The notes below the pieces were generated by a model. The model was not told the origin of the DNA. It worked only from the letters and a program-made list of their open reading frames with translations, and made no database searches. From Mycobacterium sp. (GTDB lineage Bacteria > Actinomycetota > Actinomycetes > Mycobacteriales > Mycobacteriaceae): a stretch of DNA of 64,000 nt. Of this stretch, positions 34,273-43,732 are shown in pieces (positions within the stretch are counted from its first letter, which is position 1; every line of letters starts with the position of its first letter). The stretch spans positions 17,923 through 81,922 of the forward strand of contig JAKFVT010000001.1 of assembly GCA_021732005.1 (NCBI GenBank), given 5' to 3'. A program made the position numbers and the translations under genes.

Positions 34273-36957
34273 TTAGGGGCCGCCGCGGTGTGCGAGTTCG
34301 GTGACCGCATCCAATACCCGGCGACCGTAACGGGTGACTCGTACCGGCGATCGGAGCACAAGATCGTGTCTGAAGTCGCGTTCCAGCCGTTGGACGGTGC
34401 CGGCGACCGTAGGAACCGTTGTTCCCAGCGCGTGGGCTGCGTCGGCGAAACGGTGGTGCTGTGCGATCACTGCGAAGCGCTGCAGTCGCTCCCAGCCGCC
34501 GTGTCCGATCAGAGCGGGGACCAAGATGGCGGGAATGGTGTGATCGGCAACGAGCTCGATTCGCGTGTGGCGGGCGACGGTGCGCACCGGGATGCCCTGT
34601 TGAGTAGCGATGGCGGCTAGTGCTACCGGGTTCATGTGCAGTTCGTGGCTGATGTCATTCATGGACCGGTGTTTGGTGATGTATTCGGTGTATAGCCAGC
34701 CGGGATCCACCGAGTGGCCTAATCTTTCACCCGGCTTGCGCACGGTGATGCCGTAGTCCCGGGCAAGTTTCCTCACTGTGGAGTCGCTGACGCCCGCCAC
34801 GGCGCCAATGCTGCGCAGGCTCTTTCGCTCATCGAGGTAGAGCTCGCGCAGACGGTCCGCGGGCAGCGCCTCCACGGCACGCTGATAGGCGCGGCCCGGT
34901 CGCGGGGCGCCGACGCGCGGTGTCCGCGGTCTCGGCACTCGAGGTGGTGCAGGACACCGCTCGAGCGCATAGCGGACGAGACCAGTGTTCACGTCAAGGC
35001 GTCGCGCGATAGTCGGTAACCGCAGTCGTCGAATGCGGACCAACCGGTGCAGCTCCGTGACATCGATATCGCCAATACGCCATCCGGGCAGGTCAAGTGT
35101 TTCTGCCAGGTCCGTTGTCGGCTCCCACGCGACGGGCTCATCGTGGATGCCCTGTGCGGCAAGGAAGTCCACTGCGCACGTGTGCAGACCCTCGGACAGT
35201 GCGGGAGTGAGCCGCCGAGGAAACTCGGACAGACGTACGCCGATGGTGTGGGCGCGGTAATCATCCGCGGCCGCCTCAGGCACCCCACTCACTTGTTCAC
35301 GCAGATAACGGCGCGCAGTGGATAGCCCTTGCGGCTGCATCCGGATGCTGCGGCACAACGTCTTCCACTGCGCCTCAGGCAGCAGGCCGGTGTAATCGAG
35401 CCGGCGGCGGCGGTCGTAATCGATCGGTGCGCCGTCGCGGTCCAGGTAATCGGAGAGTCGAATGAGCGCGGTTCGGATGCCCTCCCAGCATCCTGATGCT
35501 TTGAGACGCCACAGCACAAAGACGACATTGGATGGCGTCACCGCATTCCCCAAGAAGGCTGCCGCCTCGTCTACGTCGACACTGGTGGACACCAGCAGAA
35601 GAGCGACCGACAGCGCGGTGCGCGCGGACGGTTGATACAACGACGACGGGCACAGTCTCAACGCCCAGCTGGACCACAGCAGCGACGGCGTGCACCTCTG
35701 CAGGCGGTAGCGCCGGGCGTCGTCGTTGCGCGGCCGCTGCGGGAATGGAGTTCCCAGCCGATAGTGGAGTTGATCGACCGGGCTGAGTTGCGCTTCGGCG
35801 GCGATCAGCTGAATCGCTTGCAGGACCGGACTTGCCGTTTGGGTGCCGGGGTCGTCGGACAGGGATGTCCGGTGTAGGTCGTAGCGGTCGACATCGCCGG
35901 GCAGTGCGGCCAGGGGCGCGGCAGCGGCGTGAAGATCGGGCGATCCCAAGACCTGCAACGCAGCGGAGATGGCCACGGCTCTGATGATGGGCGGCCCGGT
36001 GGACCACTGGGGTGCGCTGACGGGATGTTCGTGATCGTCTATCCCGCGGTGGCGCCGTGCTCGGCGGTATTCGGTGACGAGATCGGCCGGTACGAACCGG
36101 TCGAGGTGTTTATCTGGCACGGCGCAGAGGATGTTGCGGCCGAGGATGCGGATATCGGCCAGGACGTCTGCCGTGGGCCGCGGGTGGCGGCGGTAGGTAC
36201 CCCAGGTGGAGACGCCGCGGTCCAGGAGGGCGGACAGGGTAGCCTGCGCGGCCAGTGCGGGATGGCCAGGGTCCAGCCCCACGACGGCGGCCTGTTCCAG
36301 ATCAGTGCCACAGCGGGCGCCGCGTTTGCCTCGACCGGGAACCGGGCCGTCGCACTGAGTCGGGTGTGGTGGCCTGGGCCCGATCAATGGCCGCGTTCCT
36401 TGGCGGTGACCGCAGGTCGGGCAGCGATCGGCGAGTAGACAATGGTGTTGGGTGCAGGCGAATGTCCAGATCAGCAGCCACTGCAGCTTCCATCTGCCCC
36501 CGCTGGCAGCGAGACAGTGCGGGCAGAATTGGGATCCCGCGACGCGATGCCATCGGGCTAGCGTGGTCAACCGAGCCGGTGGCCCGAAGATTTCAGCGGT
36601 GGTGAGCGCGTAGTCCACGAAGGTCAATGCCTGGATGTCGGCGGTTGGGTAGCCGGTGGCAGCGCTGATCACCGCAACGTCCTCGGGACTCAATTCCTGG
36701 GCATTCAGGCGTCTGCCGGCGTCGTGCCGATGTTCAAGCCCCATCTGCCAATACAAGTCACCGACCGATACACCGAGCCGCACGGCGTACGCTTGCAGCC
36801 AGGAATACAGCGACTCACCGCGCAGCGGCTCACTGCGCAGCGGAAACGAACGCGGCCCCTCACGATCGGCGTCCGATTGGCGCCGGGACAGGGCCTCGAG
36901 ATCCGATAACAATGACCGGCCGTTCGGCGTTCGAGCTACGATCATGGACCCGCTCAC
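34273..36957 (-). CDS. large TniQ/TnsD-like protein with C-terminal DNA-binding domains
   Basis: At 894 residues this is a long TnsD-type target selector. The TniQ domain opens with SFPLRSEPLRGESLYSWLQA. The zinc ribbon has FCPHCLAASGGRWKLQW and DRCPTCGHR. A long middle part follows. The C-terminal third holds several helix-turn-helix units: RIRRLRLPTIARRLDVNTGL, then ERKSLRSIGAVAGVSDSTVR, a third at YITKHRSMNDISHELHM, and finally a LysR-type winged helix (LQRFAVIAQHHRFADAAHAL, ending VTRYGRRVL). Such modules would read a specific attachment site. The start overlaps the tnsC stop by 4 bp. Fusion of a LysR-like domain to TniQ is unusual. Confidence 0.85.
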   Translation of the reverse strand: MSGSMIVARTPNGRSLLSDLEALSRRQSDADREGPRSFPLRSEPLRGESLYSWLQAYAVRLGVSVGDLYWQMGLEHRHDAGRRLNAQELSPEDVAVISAATGYPTADIQALTFVDYALTTAEIFGPPARLTTLARWHRVAGSQFCPHCLAASGGRWKLQWLLIWTFACTQHHCLLADRCPTCGHRQGTRPLIGPRPPHPTQCDGPVPGRGKRGARCGTDLEQAAVVGLDPGHPALAAQATLSALLDRGVSTWGTYRRHPRPTADVLADIRILGRNILCAVPDKHLDRFVPADLVTEYRRARRHRGIDDHEHPVSAPQWSTGPPIIRAVAISAALQVLGSPDLHAAAAPLAALPGDVDRYDLHRTSLSDDPGTQTASPVLQAIQLIAAEAQLSPVDQLHYRLGTPFPQRPRNDDARRYRLQRCTPSLLWSSWALRLCPSSLYQPSARTALSVALLLVSTSVDVDEAAAFLGNAVTPSNVVFVLWRLKASGCWEGIRTALIRLSDYLDRDGAPIDYDRRRRLDYTGLLPEAQWKTLCRSIRMQPQGLSTARRYLREQVSGVPEAAADDYRAHTIGVRLSEFPRRLTPALSEGLHTCAVDFLAAQGIHDEPVAWEPTTDLAETLDLPGWRIGDIDVTELHRLVRIRRLRLPTIARRLDVNTGLVRYALERCPAPPRVPRPRTPRVGAPRPGRAYQRAVEALPADRLRELYLDERKSLRSIGAVAGVSDSTVRKLARDYGITVRKPGERLGHSVDPGWLYTEYITKHRSMNDISHELHMNPVALAAIATQQGIPVRTVARHTRIELVADHTIPAILVPALIGHGGWERLQRFAVIAQHHRFADAAHALGTTVPTVAGTVQRLERDFRHDLVLRSPVRVTRYGRRVLDAVTELAHRGGP

Positions 36958-38090
36958 GACACCCTGGCGCGGGCTGTCTTAGGTTGCGCGCTGAGGCGGC
37001 GAGCGCGAAACGCGATCTCCACCTCGGCCCGAGCGCGCTCGGCAGCACTGTCGATGCGGAACGCGTCCAACACTGTGCGCGTTAATGATTCGGCGCCGGT
37101 GCGGATCGCCCGCGCGCAGCCGCGCCGGATGAGTTCCATCAGTGAACCGATGTGACCGGTGCTGCGGATGAACAGGTAGTCGAGCATCTCACCGTCGGTG
37201 AGCATCCCGGGGCGCTTGTTGGCCAGGATCAATCGTTCTTCCACGGTGCTCAACAGGGTGCGCCACTGGCGCCGTGCCCGATCGGTGTTCACCGCGTACG
37301 GTCGCATGTCCAGCGTGGTGGTGCGGCGCAGCGTTTGGGCGAGGACCGCGTCTTCGTAGGCCGGGCCTTCCATCAGAATCCCGCGCTCGCCCAGCCCAAC
37401 GCCAATGAGTAGCAGGGTGACGGGGAAATCGTTGGCGATGTACTTGAAGTGGTTGCTGATCTCGATTCCGCCGTGTTGTTGCCAGTGCAGGAAGTGCACG
37501 TCATCGACGATCAACAGCCGGGTCTCACAGCTCAGCACGCAGTCCAGCGCCCATTTCCCCAGTTGTGTCGTGGTCGCGCGCCGCCGGCCCGGGTGTGCGT
37601 AGAAATCGCATAGGGCGGTGTTGAAATCTTTCATGCTGGTGTTGCCGCGCAACCCCACCCGGCAGACCGGCCACCGTTCGTCGCCGGCGCGGGTGAAATC
37701 ACCGTAGCGGGCGACCTCACGCTGGTGATATTTCTTGGCGAATTCTTCTACGGCACAACTTTTTCCAAGACCTGGGTAGCCGTCGATAGCGACGGAGCCT
37801 TTGGCGTGCTGGCCGTCTTGTTCGTTGCAATCCACGATGTCCCACAACGCTTCGTGTACCGAGGCGAGCATCGGGGTCTTGAACGGGCCCAGGTTGTTGT
37901 GCCAGTCGGTGCGCCGCCGGTTGTACTCATCAGCGCCCCCCTCCCCCAGCCCACGAATCTGACTCTTGGACAGCAATTCTGGGCGTACACGCGGACGTGC
38001 GTGCACGAAGTCACCCCAGCCTTCTTTACGCGCCAAGGTGAGGTTGTCCAGGTGGGACACCGGTGGCGGCGCCGCAGTCTTGGTAGTCAC
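36954..38090 (-). CDS. TnsC/TniB-like AAA+ ATPase
   Basis: The 378-residue protein is the ATP-dependent regulator of the transposase. Walker A is GYPGLGKSC (104-112) and Walker B is LLIVDDVHFL (about 192-201). The region LGKWALDCVLSCETR and the later FIRSTGHIGSLMELIRRGC match TniB/TnsC proteins. It would form filaments on target DNA and link TniQ to TnsB. Its start overlaps the tnsB stop by 4 bp and its stop overlaps the TniQ start by 4 bp, so it belongs to a tightly coupled operon. Confidence 0.9.
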   Translation of the reverse strand: MTTKTAAPPPVSHLDNLTLARKEGWGDFVHARPRVRPELLSKSQIRGLGEGGADEYNRRRTDWHNNLGPFKTPMLASVHEALWDIVDCNEQDGQHAKGSVAIDGYPGLGKSCAVEEFAKKYHQREVARYGDFTRAGDERWPVCRVGLRGNTSMKDFNTALCDFYAHPGRRRATTTQLGKWALDCVLSCETRLLIVDDVHFLHWQQHGGIEISNHFKYIANDFPVTLLLIGVGLGERGILMEGPAYEDAVLAQTLRRTTTLDMRPYAVNTDRARRQWRTLLSTVEERLILANKRPGMLTDGEMLDYLFIRSTGHIGSLMELIRRGCARAIRTGAESLTRTVLDAFRIDSAAERARAEVEIAFRARRLSAQPKTARARVS

Positions 38091-40216
38091 AGGTCCTCCA
38101 GGGTGTCGTCGTACACGCCGTCGGTGACAGCGAACGGGGCATCATCGAGGTCGTCGCCGATGGACGCGGCCTCCTCAGCGGCTGCCTGGGCTGGGTCGAC
38201 ACCGGCCAGGACCCGCTGTGCGGTCGGAAGCGCGCTGACACTAATCGCAGCAGCCAAATCGATTTCCAGAGAGGACTGTTCGCGACACAGACGCAGGGCG
38301 GCGCGGCGTTCCGCCGGGGACCGGCCCTGGCTCAGATTGCGCCGTTCCAGCAACTCCGCCAGGGCCAATTTGTCGTCGAACACGGGGTGTCTGGCTTGGG
38401 CGAGCCGGCGCGCGAACTCCAGGCCGTCCTCATTCATCGGTGCCGTCAACAGGGATGCGTGTGTCCATAGCAGCGGATGCCATGTTCGGGTGTGGTGGAG
38501 ATCGAAGAAGAAGATCTGGCGGATGTCATCGGGATTGACTTGAAACGGCCACTTCCCCTTCTGTTCGGTGAAGGGGCTCTTCCTGCCGACGTAGTCGACG
38601 AGCACGCTGCCCCGATAGACCCGGCCGTTAACTTCGACGCCGTAGTGCTGGATGGTGCGCCACACCACCGGCAGAAAGCGATACGCAAGGTCAGGGTCGC
38701 GGGGCACCCGCAGATAACCAGCCCGAGCGATGCCGTGTTCGAACATCTGCACCGGTGACATGCCCAACGACCACAGCCCCGGCTCTCCGACCCCGTCGTG
38801 GGGGCGCCGGTGATAGACGCACGCCACCCACTCTCGTAGCAGCGCCTCCAGCTCGTCGAGGAAAAAGTAGGCCTCTGTTTCCGGTGAAAGCCCCCGTGAG
38901 TACACGTCGGGTCCCTTATAGCCGGGCAGCTCTTGCAAGAACCCCTCCCGGACCGTGCGGAAGAATCGCTCCACCGGTCCCTTGTCCCGGCCGGTGCGTA
39001 TCCGCGCAGGCTGGATCGAGATCCCCGCTTGCCGGCACGCACTGGTCAGCGCCTCGCCGACGTAGATCTTGCCGTGATCGACCACCACGGTTTCGGGCGC
39101 GATTGCTGGTGACGCGGCGAAGACACTGTCGGGATCCAAGGCATCCGCCTCGACCAGTACCGATTTCGGGATGCCGTGGGGCGGCCACACCGCCTCAGTC
39201 GGCCAGTCCCGGCCCGCCGGGGCCGGCCGCAGGCACTGATAGAGCACGGTGGCGGCATCGAAGGCCTTCGCCGCCCCGGGGGTCAGTCGTAATCCGGTGA
39301 TGCATCGCGAATACCAGTCCATCGCGACCGTCAGCTCCACACTCGTCCAGCGCAGCGTCTGCGGATCCATCGCGAACACATCCAGGCGTGTGGTATCCAT
39401 CAACACGTACTCCCCCGGCCGCGCCGGATGCAGCATGCCGTAGGCCTCAAGCGGTCGAGCAGCGATGTCCCGGTTACGTTTTGACGAATGATGGAATATG
39501 GGGTGGCGGCGCTCGAGGGCCTCGAGGATCTCGTAGGCGCGCGTGCGTTCAGGCAACGGAACGCACCCCCGGCCGTAGGTGGCGGTGATGCGGGCTCTCG
39601 TCTGGGCGATGATGTGCTGCTTACTCGGGCGAGACGAGTCGGTGTGTTCGATCATGATGTCGAGCGCAATGCGTTCGAAGACCGCGAAACGGGTTGTTTC
39701 GGCTGCGATTCGGGCCGCGTGACCGGAGAGCAGACCGGTTTCGCCGTCGCGGAGATAGTCCGCGACCCACCGCTCGACGGTGCGGAATCCGATACGCAGC
39801 TCGCGCGCTTTCGCAGAGATACGTTCAGTACGTGACACATTCGACCCGTAGGCGGACCGCGGCTCGGCTGCCGAAGCGGTCCGGGCACTGCCCGAATGGT
39901 ATCCCGTTAGCACTTCCCGCACGTGGCCCGCGCGATCACGGGCTCGCCACCTATCAGACTCCGATGCAGCACCCCAGATCGTGGCGACAGGTACACCAGC
40001 ATCGGGGAGTTCCGGTTTCAGTCCATCGTCGAGCAAACGGACATCATCCGAAAACATGACTTCGCTCAGGGCGATTTGCCGCAAGACTCCGCTGCGGAGA
40101 TCCTTGGTCGCGAGCACCACATCACCTGGTCGACAGTGCAATTCGACCACTTCGACGATCTCGCCGTCATAGAGGAAGCGGGTGCCAATCCGCACGTCCG
40201 TCGTTGCGGGCTTCAT
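38087..40216 (-). CDS. TnsB-like DDE transposase
   Basis: The 709-residue protein is a retroviral-integrase-type transposase. The catalytic triad is D274 (YVLMDTTRLDVF), D380 (ETVVVDHGKIYV) and E416 (GRDKGPVERFFRTV), with 35 residues between the last two as in DDE enzymes. Helix-turn-helix segments precede the core (RISAKARELRIGFRTVERWV and SRPSKQHIIAQTRARI). A beta-barrel and a charged tail follow. TnsB binds the transposon ends and carries out the strand transfers; the tail usually contacts TnsC. All three catalytic residues are intact. Confidence 0.92.
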   Translation of the reverse strand: MKPATTDVRIGTRFLYDGEIVEVVELHCRPGDVVLATKDLRSGVLRQIALSEVMFSDDVRLLDDGLKPELPDAGVPVATIWGAASESDRWRARDRAGHVREVLTGYHSGSARTASAAEPRSAYGSNVSRTERISAKARELRIGFRTVERWVADYLRDGETGLLSGHAARIAAETTRFAVFERIALDIMIEHTDSSRPSKQHIIAQTRARITATYGRGCVPLPERTRAYEILEALERRHPIFHHSSKRNRDIAARPLEAYGMLHPARPGEYVLMDTTRLDVFAMDPQTLRWTSVELTVAMDWYSRCITGLRLTPGAAKAFDAATVLYQCLRPAPAGRDWPTEAVWPPHGIPKSVLVEADALDPDSVFAASPAIAPETVVVDHGKIYVGEALTSACRQAGISIQPARIRTGRDKGPVERFFRTVREGFLQELPGYKGPDVYSRGLSPETEAYFFLDELEALLREWVACVYHRRPHDGVGEPGLWSLGMSPVQMFEHGIARAGYLRVPRDPDLAYRFLPVVWRTIQHYGVEVNGRVYRGSVLVDYVGRKSPFTEQKGKWPFQVNPDDIRQIFFFDLHHTRTWHPLLWTHASLLTAPMNEDGLEFARRLAQARHPVFDDKLALAELLERRNLSQGRSPAERRAALRLCREQSSLEIDLAAAISVSALPTAQRVLAGVDPAQAAAEEAASIGDDLDDAPFAVTDGVYDDTLEDL

Positions 40217-40968
40217 GGCTCCTCCAATACCGTCGACGAACTCAACGGGTCATCGAGGTCAGCGCACAGTTCGTGGCGCCATAACAAGTTCAAGACCGCA
40301 GCGCGACACAACGGAGGTGAGAGTCCCGGGAAAGCGCTCGCCGCGTATGCAATTGGGTGACCGATGAGTATTGGTATCGCTAGCCGGATCGCCTCCCGCA
40401 ATTCTGGAGACACCAACCAGTCGCGCCGAAAACCCGCCAAAAAGCGGATGTTTGCGAACCGCACCGGCGTCGGCTCGGACACCACCTGGTAGTCCCAGCC
40501 AAGCGAGCTGATGACTTCGTTGGTCCACGCGCACAACGCCTCAATCTTCGGATGAGCCAGTCGCTCCGCACGTGCCACGTCCACGACTACTGGGCCATCG
40601 ACGGTGTCCCACAGATAGTCCGGAATGTGCCGACGCAGTCGACCTCCCACATCGGCGCTCAACAAGAACGGCTGAGCAACCATCGCACGTACATCGGGGT
40701 CGAAGTCTGCGCGGATCAGACACGACAACTCCAGCCGCGACTCATAGATGACATGATCACCAACCGTCGACGACCAATACGTCCCCGAGTAATGCCGCTG
40801 ACCGAAATACCACCGAAACGTCCGCCACGGACTCGCCGCCAACAACGCCGACACAGGCAGACGACCCGCCGGCAGACACCGCTCTTCCCCCGCCGCGGGT
40901 CGAAACGCGATCACCGCGGAAGAGACATCGACATCCACACCAACCGACACCACAAGCTCCGCGAGCAT
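40213..40968 (-). CDS. TnsA-like endonuclease
   Basis: The 251-residue protein resembles the actinobacterial TnsA-like subunit that cuts the 5' ends of the transposon. It has YESRLELSCLIRADFDPDVR with E76, then AQPF and the strand HIPDYLWDTVDGPVVVDV with D117. In TnsA enzymes the last strand normally reads VDVK and the lysine is catalytic; here the sequence is VVVDVARAERLAHPK, so the lysine is replaced by alanine. It overlaps tnsB by 4 bp. ATG 40968 was taken as the start; the frame is open 42 codons further but unlike protein. It may be inactive or use a shifted basic residue. Confidence 0.8.
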   Translation of the reverse strand: MLAELVVSVGVDVDVSSAVIAFRPAAGEERCLPAGRLPVSALLAASPWRTFRWYFGQRHYSGTYWSSTVGDHVIYESRLELSCLIRADFDPDVRAMVAQPFLLSADVGGRLRRHIPDYLWDTVDGPVVVDVARAERLAHPKIEALCAWTNEVISSLGWDYQVVSEPTPVRFANIRFLAGFRRDWLVSPELREAIRLAIPILIGHPIAYAASAFPGLSPPLCRAAVLNLLWRHELCADLDDPLSSSTVLEEP

Positions 40969-41434
40969 TACTGCTACCCATCGAGAGTGACACCCCGGAG
41001 AAGGGAACGGCATCGAAATCGAGGATTTGTCCGTCGCTCTGCGAATGAACGGCACTTGGGATGCTGAATCCCGTCGAGCAATCTGCCGATGCACTGCGGA
41101 AGCCAGGCAAGTGCGTGGAAATTCTCTGAACGTGGAAACGGCCTCTGAGGGGGCCAGCTCAATCGCTCACCTATTTGTTGGCCCTCGTGTTTGTCTCGTC
41201 CCAAGGTGTCGGACACCGGGAGTACGTTGACGCACGGACGGCGTTGAGCCATCAGGCCGTCTACACGACACGGCCAATCGGTCGGATTACGGGGATTGGA
41301 GTCAAGTGCGGAAGCGATGCAAGGACAATCGCCGCAAAAGTGCTTCCCGTCGACGGCGGGTTGATCCACTTGGCCTTAGGCAAGACGGCGGTCCAGCCAG
41401 ATTCGAAGACGGTCGAGAAGGCAATCTTGCCGAT
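40969..41434. other. divergent gap between tnsA and the nuclease cluster
   Basis: No gene is recognised. The right end of the transposon should lie here if the nuclease cluster is not part of it. I find no repeat matching the left-side repeats at 31742-31780. Confidence 0.35.
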
Positions 41435-43576
41435 ATGGTCAGCGATATAAGCCTTTTCGCCGGTTGCGAGTCAGTCGCCGCTGCGCGGACCATTTTGCGC
41501 GAACAGATCCAGCTTGAAGTCGAGGCGATGGCCACTCTGGTGCAAGACGCCGACGCGTTCGACGTCATCGAGCTGATGCGACTGCGTGAGCTTGGTGTTC
41601 CCCAGGCTGCACCCGGTGGCAGTGCACTCGCCATCGAGATCGTGGCCGCCGTGCTGCTTTCTCGGGGATCTCGGAAGCCGAGCGCATTGCCGCGCGACGA
41701 GACCAGGCCCCATATGGCCGTCAATGAGTTGCATCATCGGGCGTTGCGCTTGATGCGGCTCGCGCAGGCGCGCCAACTCACCGAGGCGGCCTTGAACGGC
41801 GATTCCCTCGCCATGCTTGCCGCCGAGTATCAAGGCACCGTGATGGGCATCCGCAACTTGCAGTACAGCAGCGTTCGAGATGCGCATGAAGCTCAGCTCT
41901 TCGACAACGAACGAGCAGCCAGCCTGATGCAAAAGCACCTGGGATACACCTACCCGCAGGTCGTCGCAGTTCGTGAAGCCATCATGGAGGTGTCATCGCA
42001 GCGGATGACAGGCCTCAGGGATGCAACCGCAGACATCATGTTGCGCAACCAGGGCGTTCCGCCGGACCAGATACCAGCAGCCGAGGCGGAGGAAGTGATG
42101 TCGCAAATGGTTGCTCTGATGTTCCTGCCAGGAGATCGGGCCACGATTTCCGCGAACGATGTTGCGCCCTCGGCAGATGTCAGCGAAGAGACAGCGCTTG
42201 CTGTTTTGACCTCGTTCTCTCAGTTCTTCGACTCAGCGATATCTGCGACTGACCGTGTCTACGACATGCTGGTCGGGACGAATCCGTTCCTGAGCACGCC
42301 GCTCGTTTCAGACGGGGCCGGCCACTTCGTATCGACGTCAAATGAGGTGGGAAACGACTCGTTGCGGAGGATCTTCGAGAAGGCGCTCACTTCGAGTGGC
42401 AAGGACTTCACCTCGTACGACCAGAAAATTCGCGTTGCAATGAGCGAGCAGATCGCGCTTGACGGGCTTTCGTCGATCCTTGACACCCCGCCGTCGCACG
42501 CTGCATTCAAGTACTTTGCACCCGAAAACGAAGAAGAAATCGGCCAGCTTGGATCCGGGTGTGCGGACCCCGCCGCAGTCGGCAAGCAAGTCGAAGGCGA
42601 TGGCCTTTTCATCATCGATGACGTTGCGATCGTCGTGGAGACGAAAGGCAAGTCGATGGCCGAGCAGTCGCGACGAGGAGACGTCACTCGGCTTTCGCGC
42701 GATCTCGCCGCGACCATTGGGGATGCCTGTGAACAGGCGAGACGGATCGAACGTCTCATCGAGACCAACCGAGGCATCTGGCTGGCCGACAAGAGCTGGC
42801 TGGATTTGTCGCATATCCGGGAGGTTCGTTGCGTGGCGGCACTCCTAGACGATGTCGGCCCACTGGGGACCGCGATCGGTCGACTTCAGCAGGCTGGAAT
42901 TGTGAGCGAGGACAAACCACCGTGGATCACCTCGCTGCACGACCTCACTACCATCGCCGCTGTTTGTGATCGACCAGCAGAGTTCTTGCACTACCTCAGG
43001 GTTCGAACGGACAGCCCGGTCACCACTCACTTCTGGGCACTTGACGAGCTCGACCTGTACATGATTTTCCTCCAGGGAGATCTCTGGGTCGATGCTGGTG
43101 AGGAAGGTACCGTCAACATGGTCGACGACCATTGCGTCGAGCTCAACGCGTGGATGGATCGGCACGAACATGAAGGGACCGAATTACCCGAGAAGCCGTC
43201 GTTCAACGCTGTTCCAGCGATGCTGGAGCTCGTCGACGAGATTGCCTCCTTGCGCCACCCTGGCTGGCTGCGATGCGGCGCCGACCTCTTGTCCTTGTCG
43301 GGTGAGGTTCAACAGCAGGTCTTAGATATCGTCGCTGAACTCGGCCGCCGAACTGGGGACGACGGCGCTGAACATCATGGGGCCTTTTCATTCGATAGCC
43401 ATTGGGGGCGTCCGGCCTTTTTCTTCTCGATCAGTCCAATGGGCGTGAACATGAACGAAGTTGAGACGCAACTGTTCCCCTATATGGATGCGAAGGCCAC
43501 GCAGATCGGGGTTGAACGCTCTTACGGACTCATGTTTGACACCGACCAGAAGTTGAAACGGTTTCTCTACTTGTAG
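41435..43576 (+). CDS. large protein with a PD-(D/E)XK-like nuclease motif
   Basis: The 713-residue product is probably cytoplasmic. A helical N-terminal half is followed by GDGLFIIDDVAIVVETKGKS, where D389, E402 and K404 fit the D...ExK pattern of PD-(D/E)XK nucleases. The next segment, RRGDVTRLSRDLAATIGDAC, is the helix expected after that strand. The C-terminal part is acidic and unrecognised. I chose the ATG at 41435; the frame is open 43 codons upstream to a GTG but that part is basic and not protein-like. Two more genes of the same strand follow closely. The base composition seems lower in GC than the ESX region. I infer a defence role. Confidence 0.6.
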   Translation: MVSDISLFAGCESVAAARTILREQIQLEVEAMATLVQDADAFDVIELMRLRELGVPQAAPGGSALAIEIVAAVLLSRGSRKPSALPRDETRPHMAVNELHHRALRLMRLAQARQLTEAALNGDSLAMLAAEYQGTVMGIRNLQYSSVRDAHEAQLFDNERAASLMQKHLGYTYPQVVAVREAIMEVSSQRMTGLRDATADIMLRNQGVPPDQIPAAEAEEVMSQMVALMFLPGDRATISANDVAPSADVSEETALAVLTSFSQFFDSAISATDRVYDMLVGTNPFLSTPLVSDGAGHFVSTSNEVGNDSLRRIFEKALTSSGKDFTSYDQKIRVAMSEQIALDGLSSILDTPPSHAAFKYFAPENEEEIGQLGSGCADPAAVGKQVEGDGLFIIDDVAIVVETKGKSMAEQSRRGDVTRLSRDLAATIGDACEQARRIERLIETNRGIWLADKSWLDLSHIREVRCVAALLDDVGPLGTAIGRLQQAGIVSEDKPPWITSLHDLTTIAAVCDRPAEFLHYLRVRTDSPVTTHFWALDELDLYMIFLQGDLWVDAGEEGTVNMVDDHCVELNAWMDRHEHEGTELPEKPSFNAVPAMLELVDEIASLRHPGWLRCGADLLSLSGEVQQQVLDIVAELGRRTGDDGAEHHGAFSFDSHWGRPAFFFSISPMGVNMNEVETQLFPYMDAKATQIGVERSYGLMFDTDQKLKRFLYL

Positions 43577-43732
43577 GCACTGTTTTCTAGCCCGGCTCTC
43601 GAAATACCCACTGCTTGGTGTCCGCCGGGACACAGCTGTTCGCCAATCAACACGACAATTTCACCGGGGAGCCTGCACGCGGGTTCGGCAGACGAGTGCC
43701 CGTTTGTCGGGGGCATGCGGTAGTAGACACGT

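Larger units (their letters stand above)
31861..40968 (-). mobile_element. Tn7-like transposon core (tnsA-tnsB-tnsC-tniQ/tnsD-tniQ-XRE)
   Basis: The minus strand carries tnsA, tnsB, tnsC and a large TniQ gene with 4-bp overlaps, then a second TniQ gene, an XRE gene and an antitoxin-like gene. This is the order of a Tn7-like module, in which TnsA and TnsB cut and join, TnsC passes the target signal and TniQ/TnsD proteins choose the site. The exact ends and target duplication could not be fixed by eye. No cas genes, CRISPR array or TnsE are present. Confidence 0.8.
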
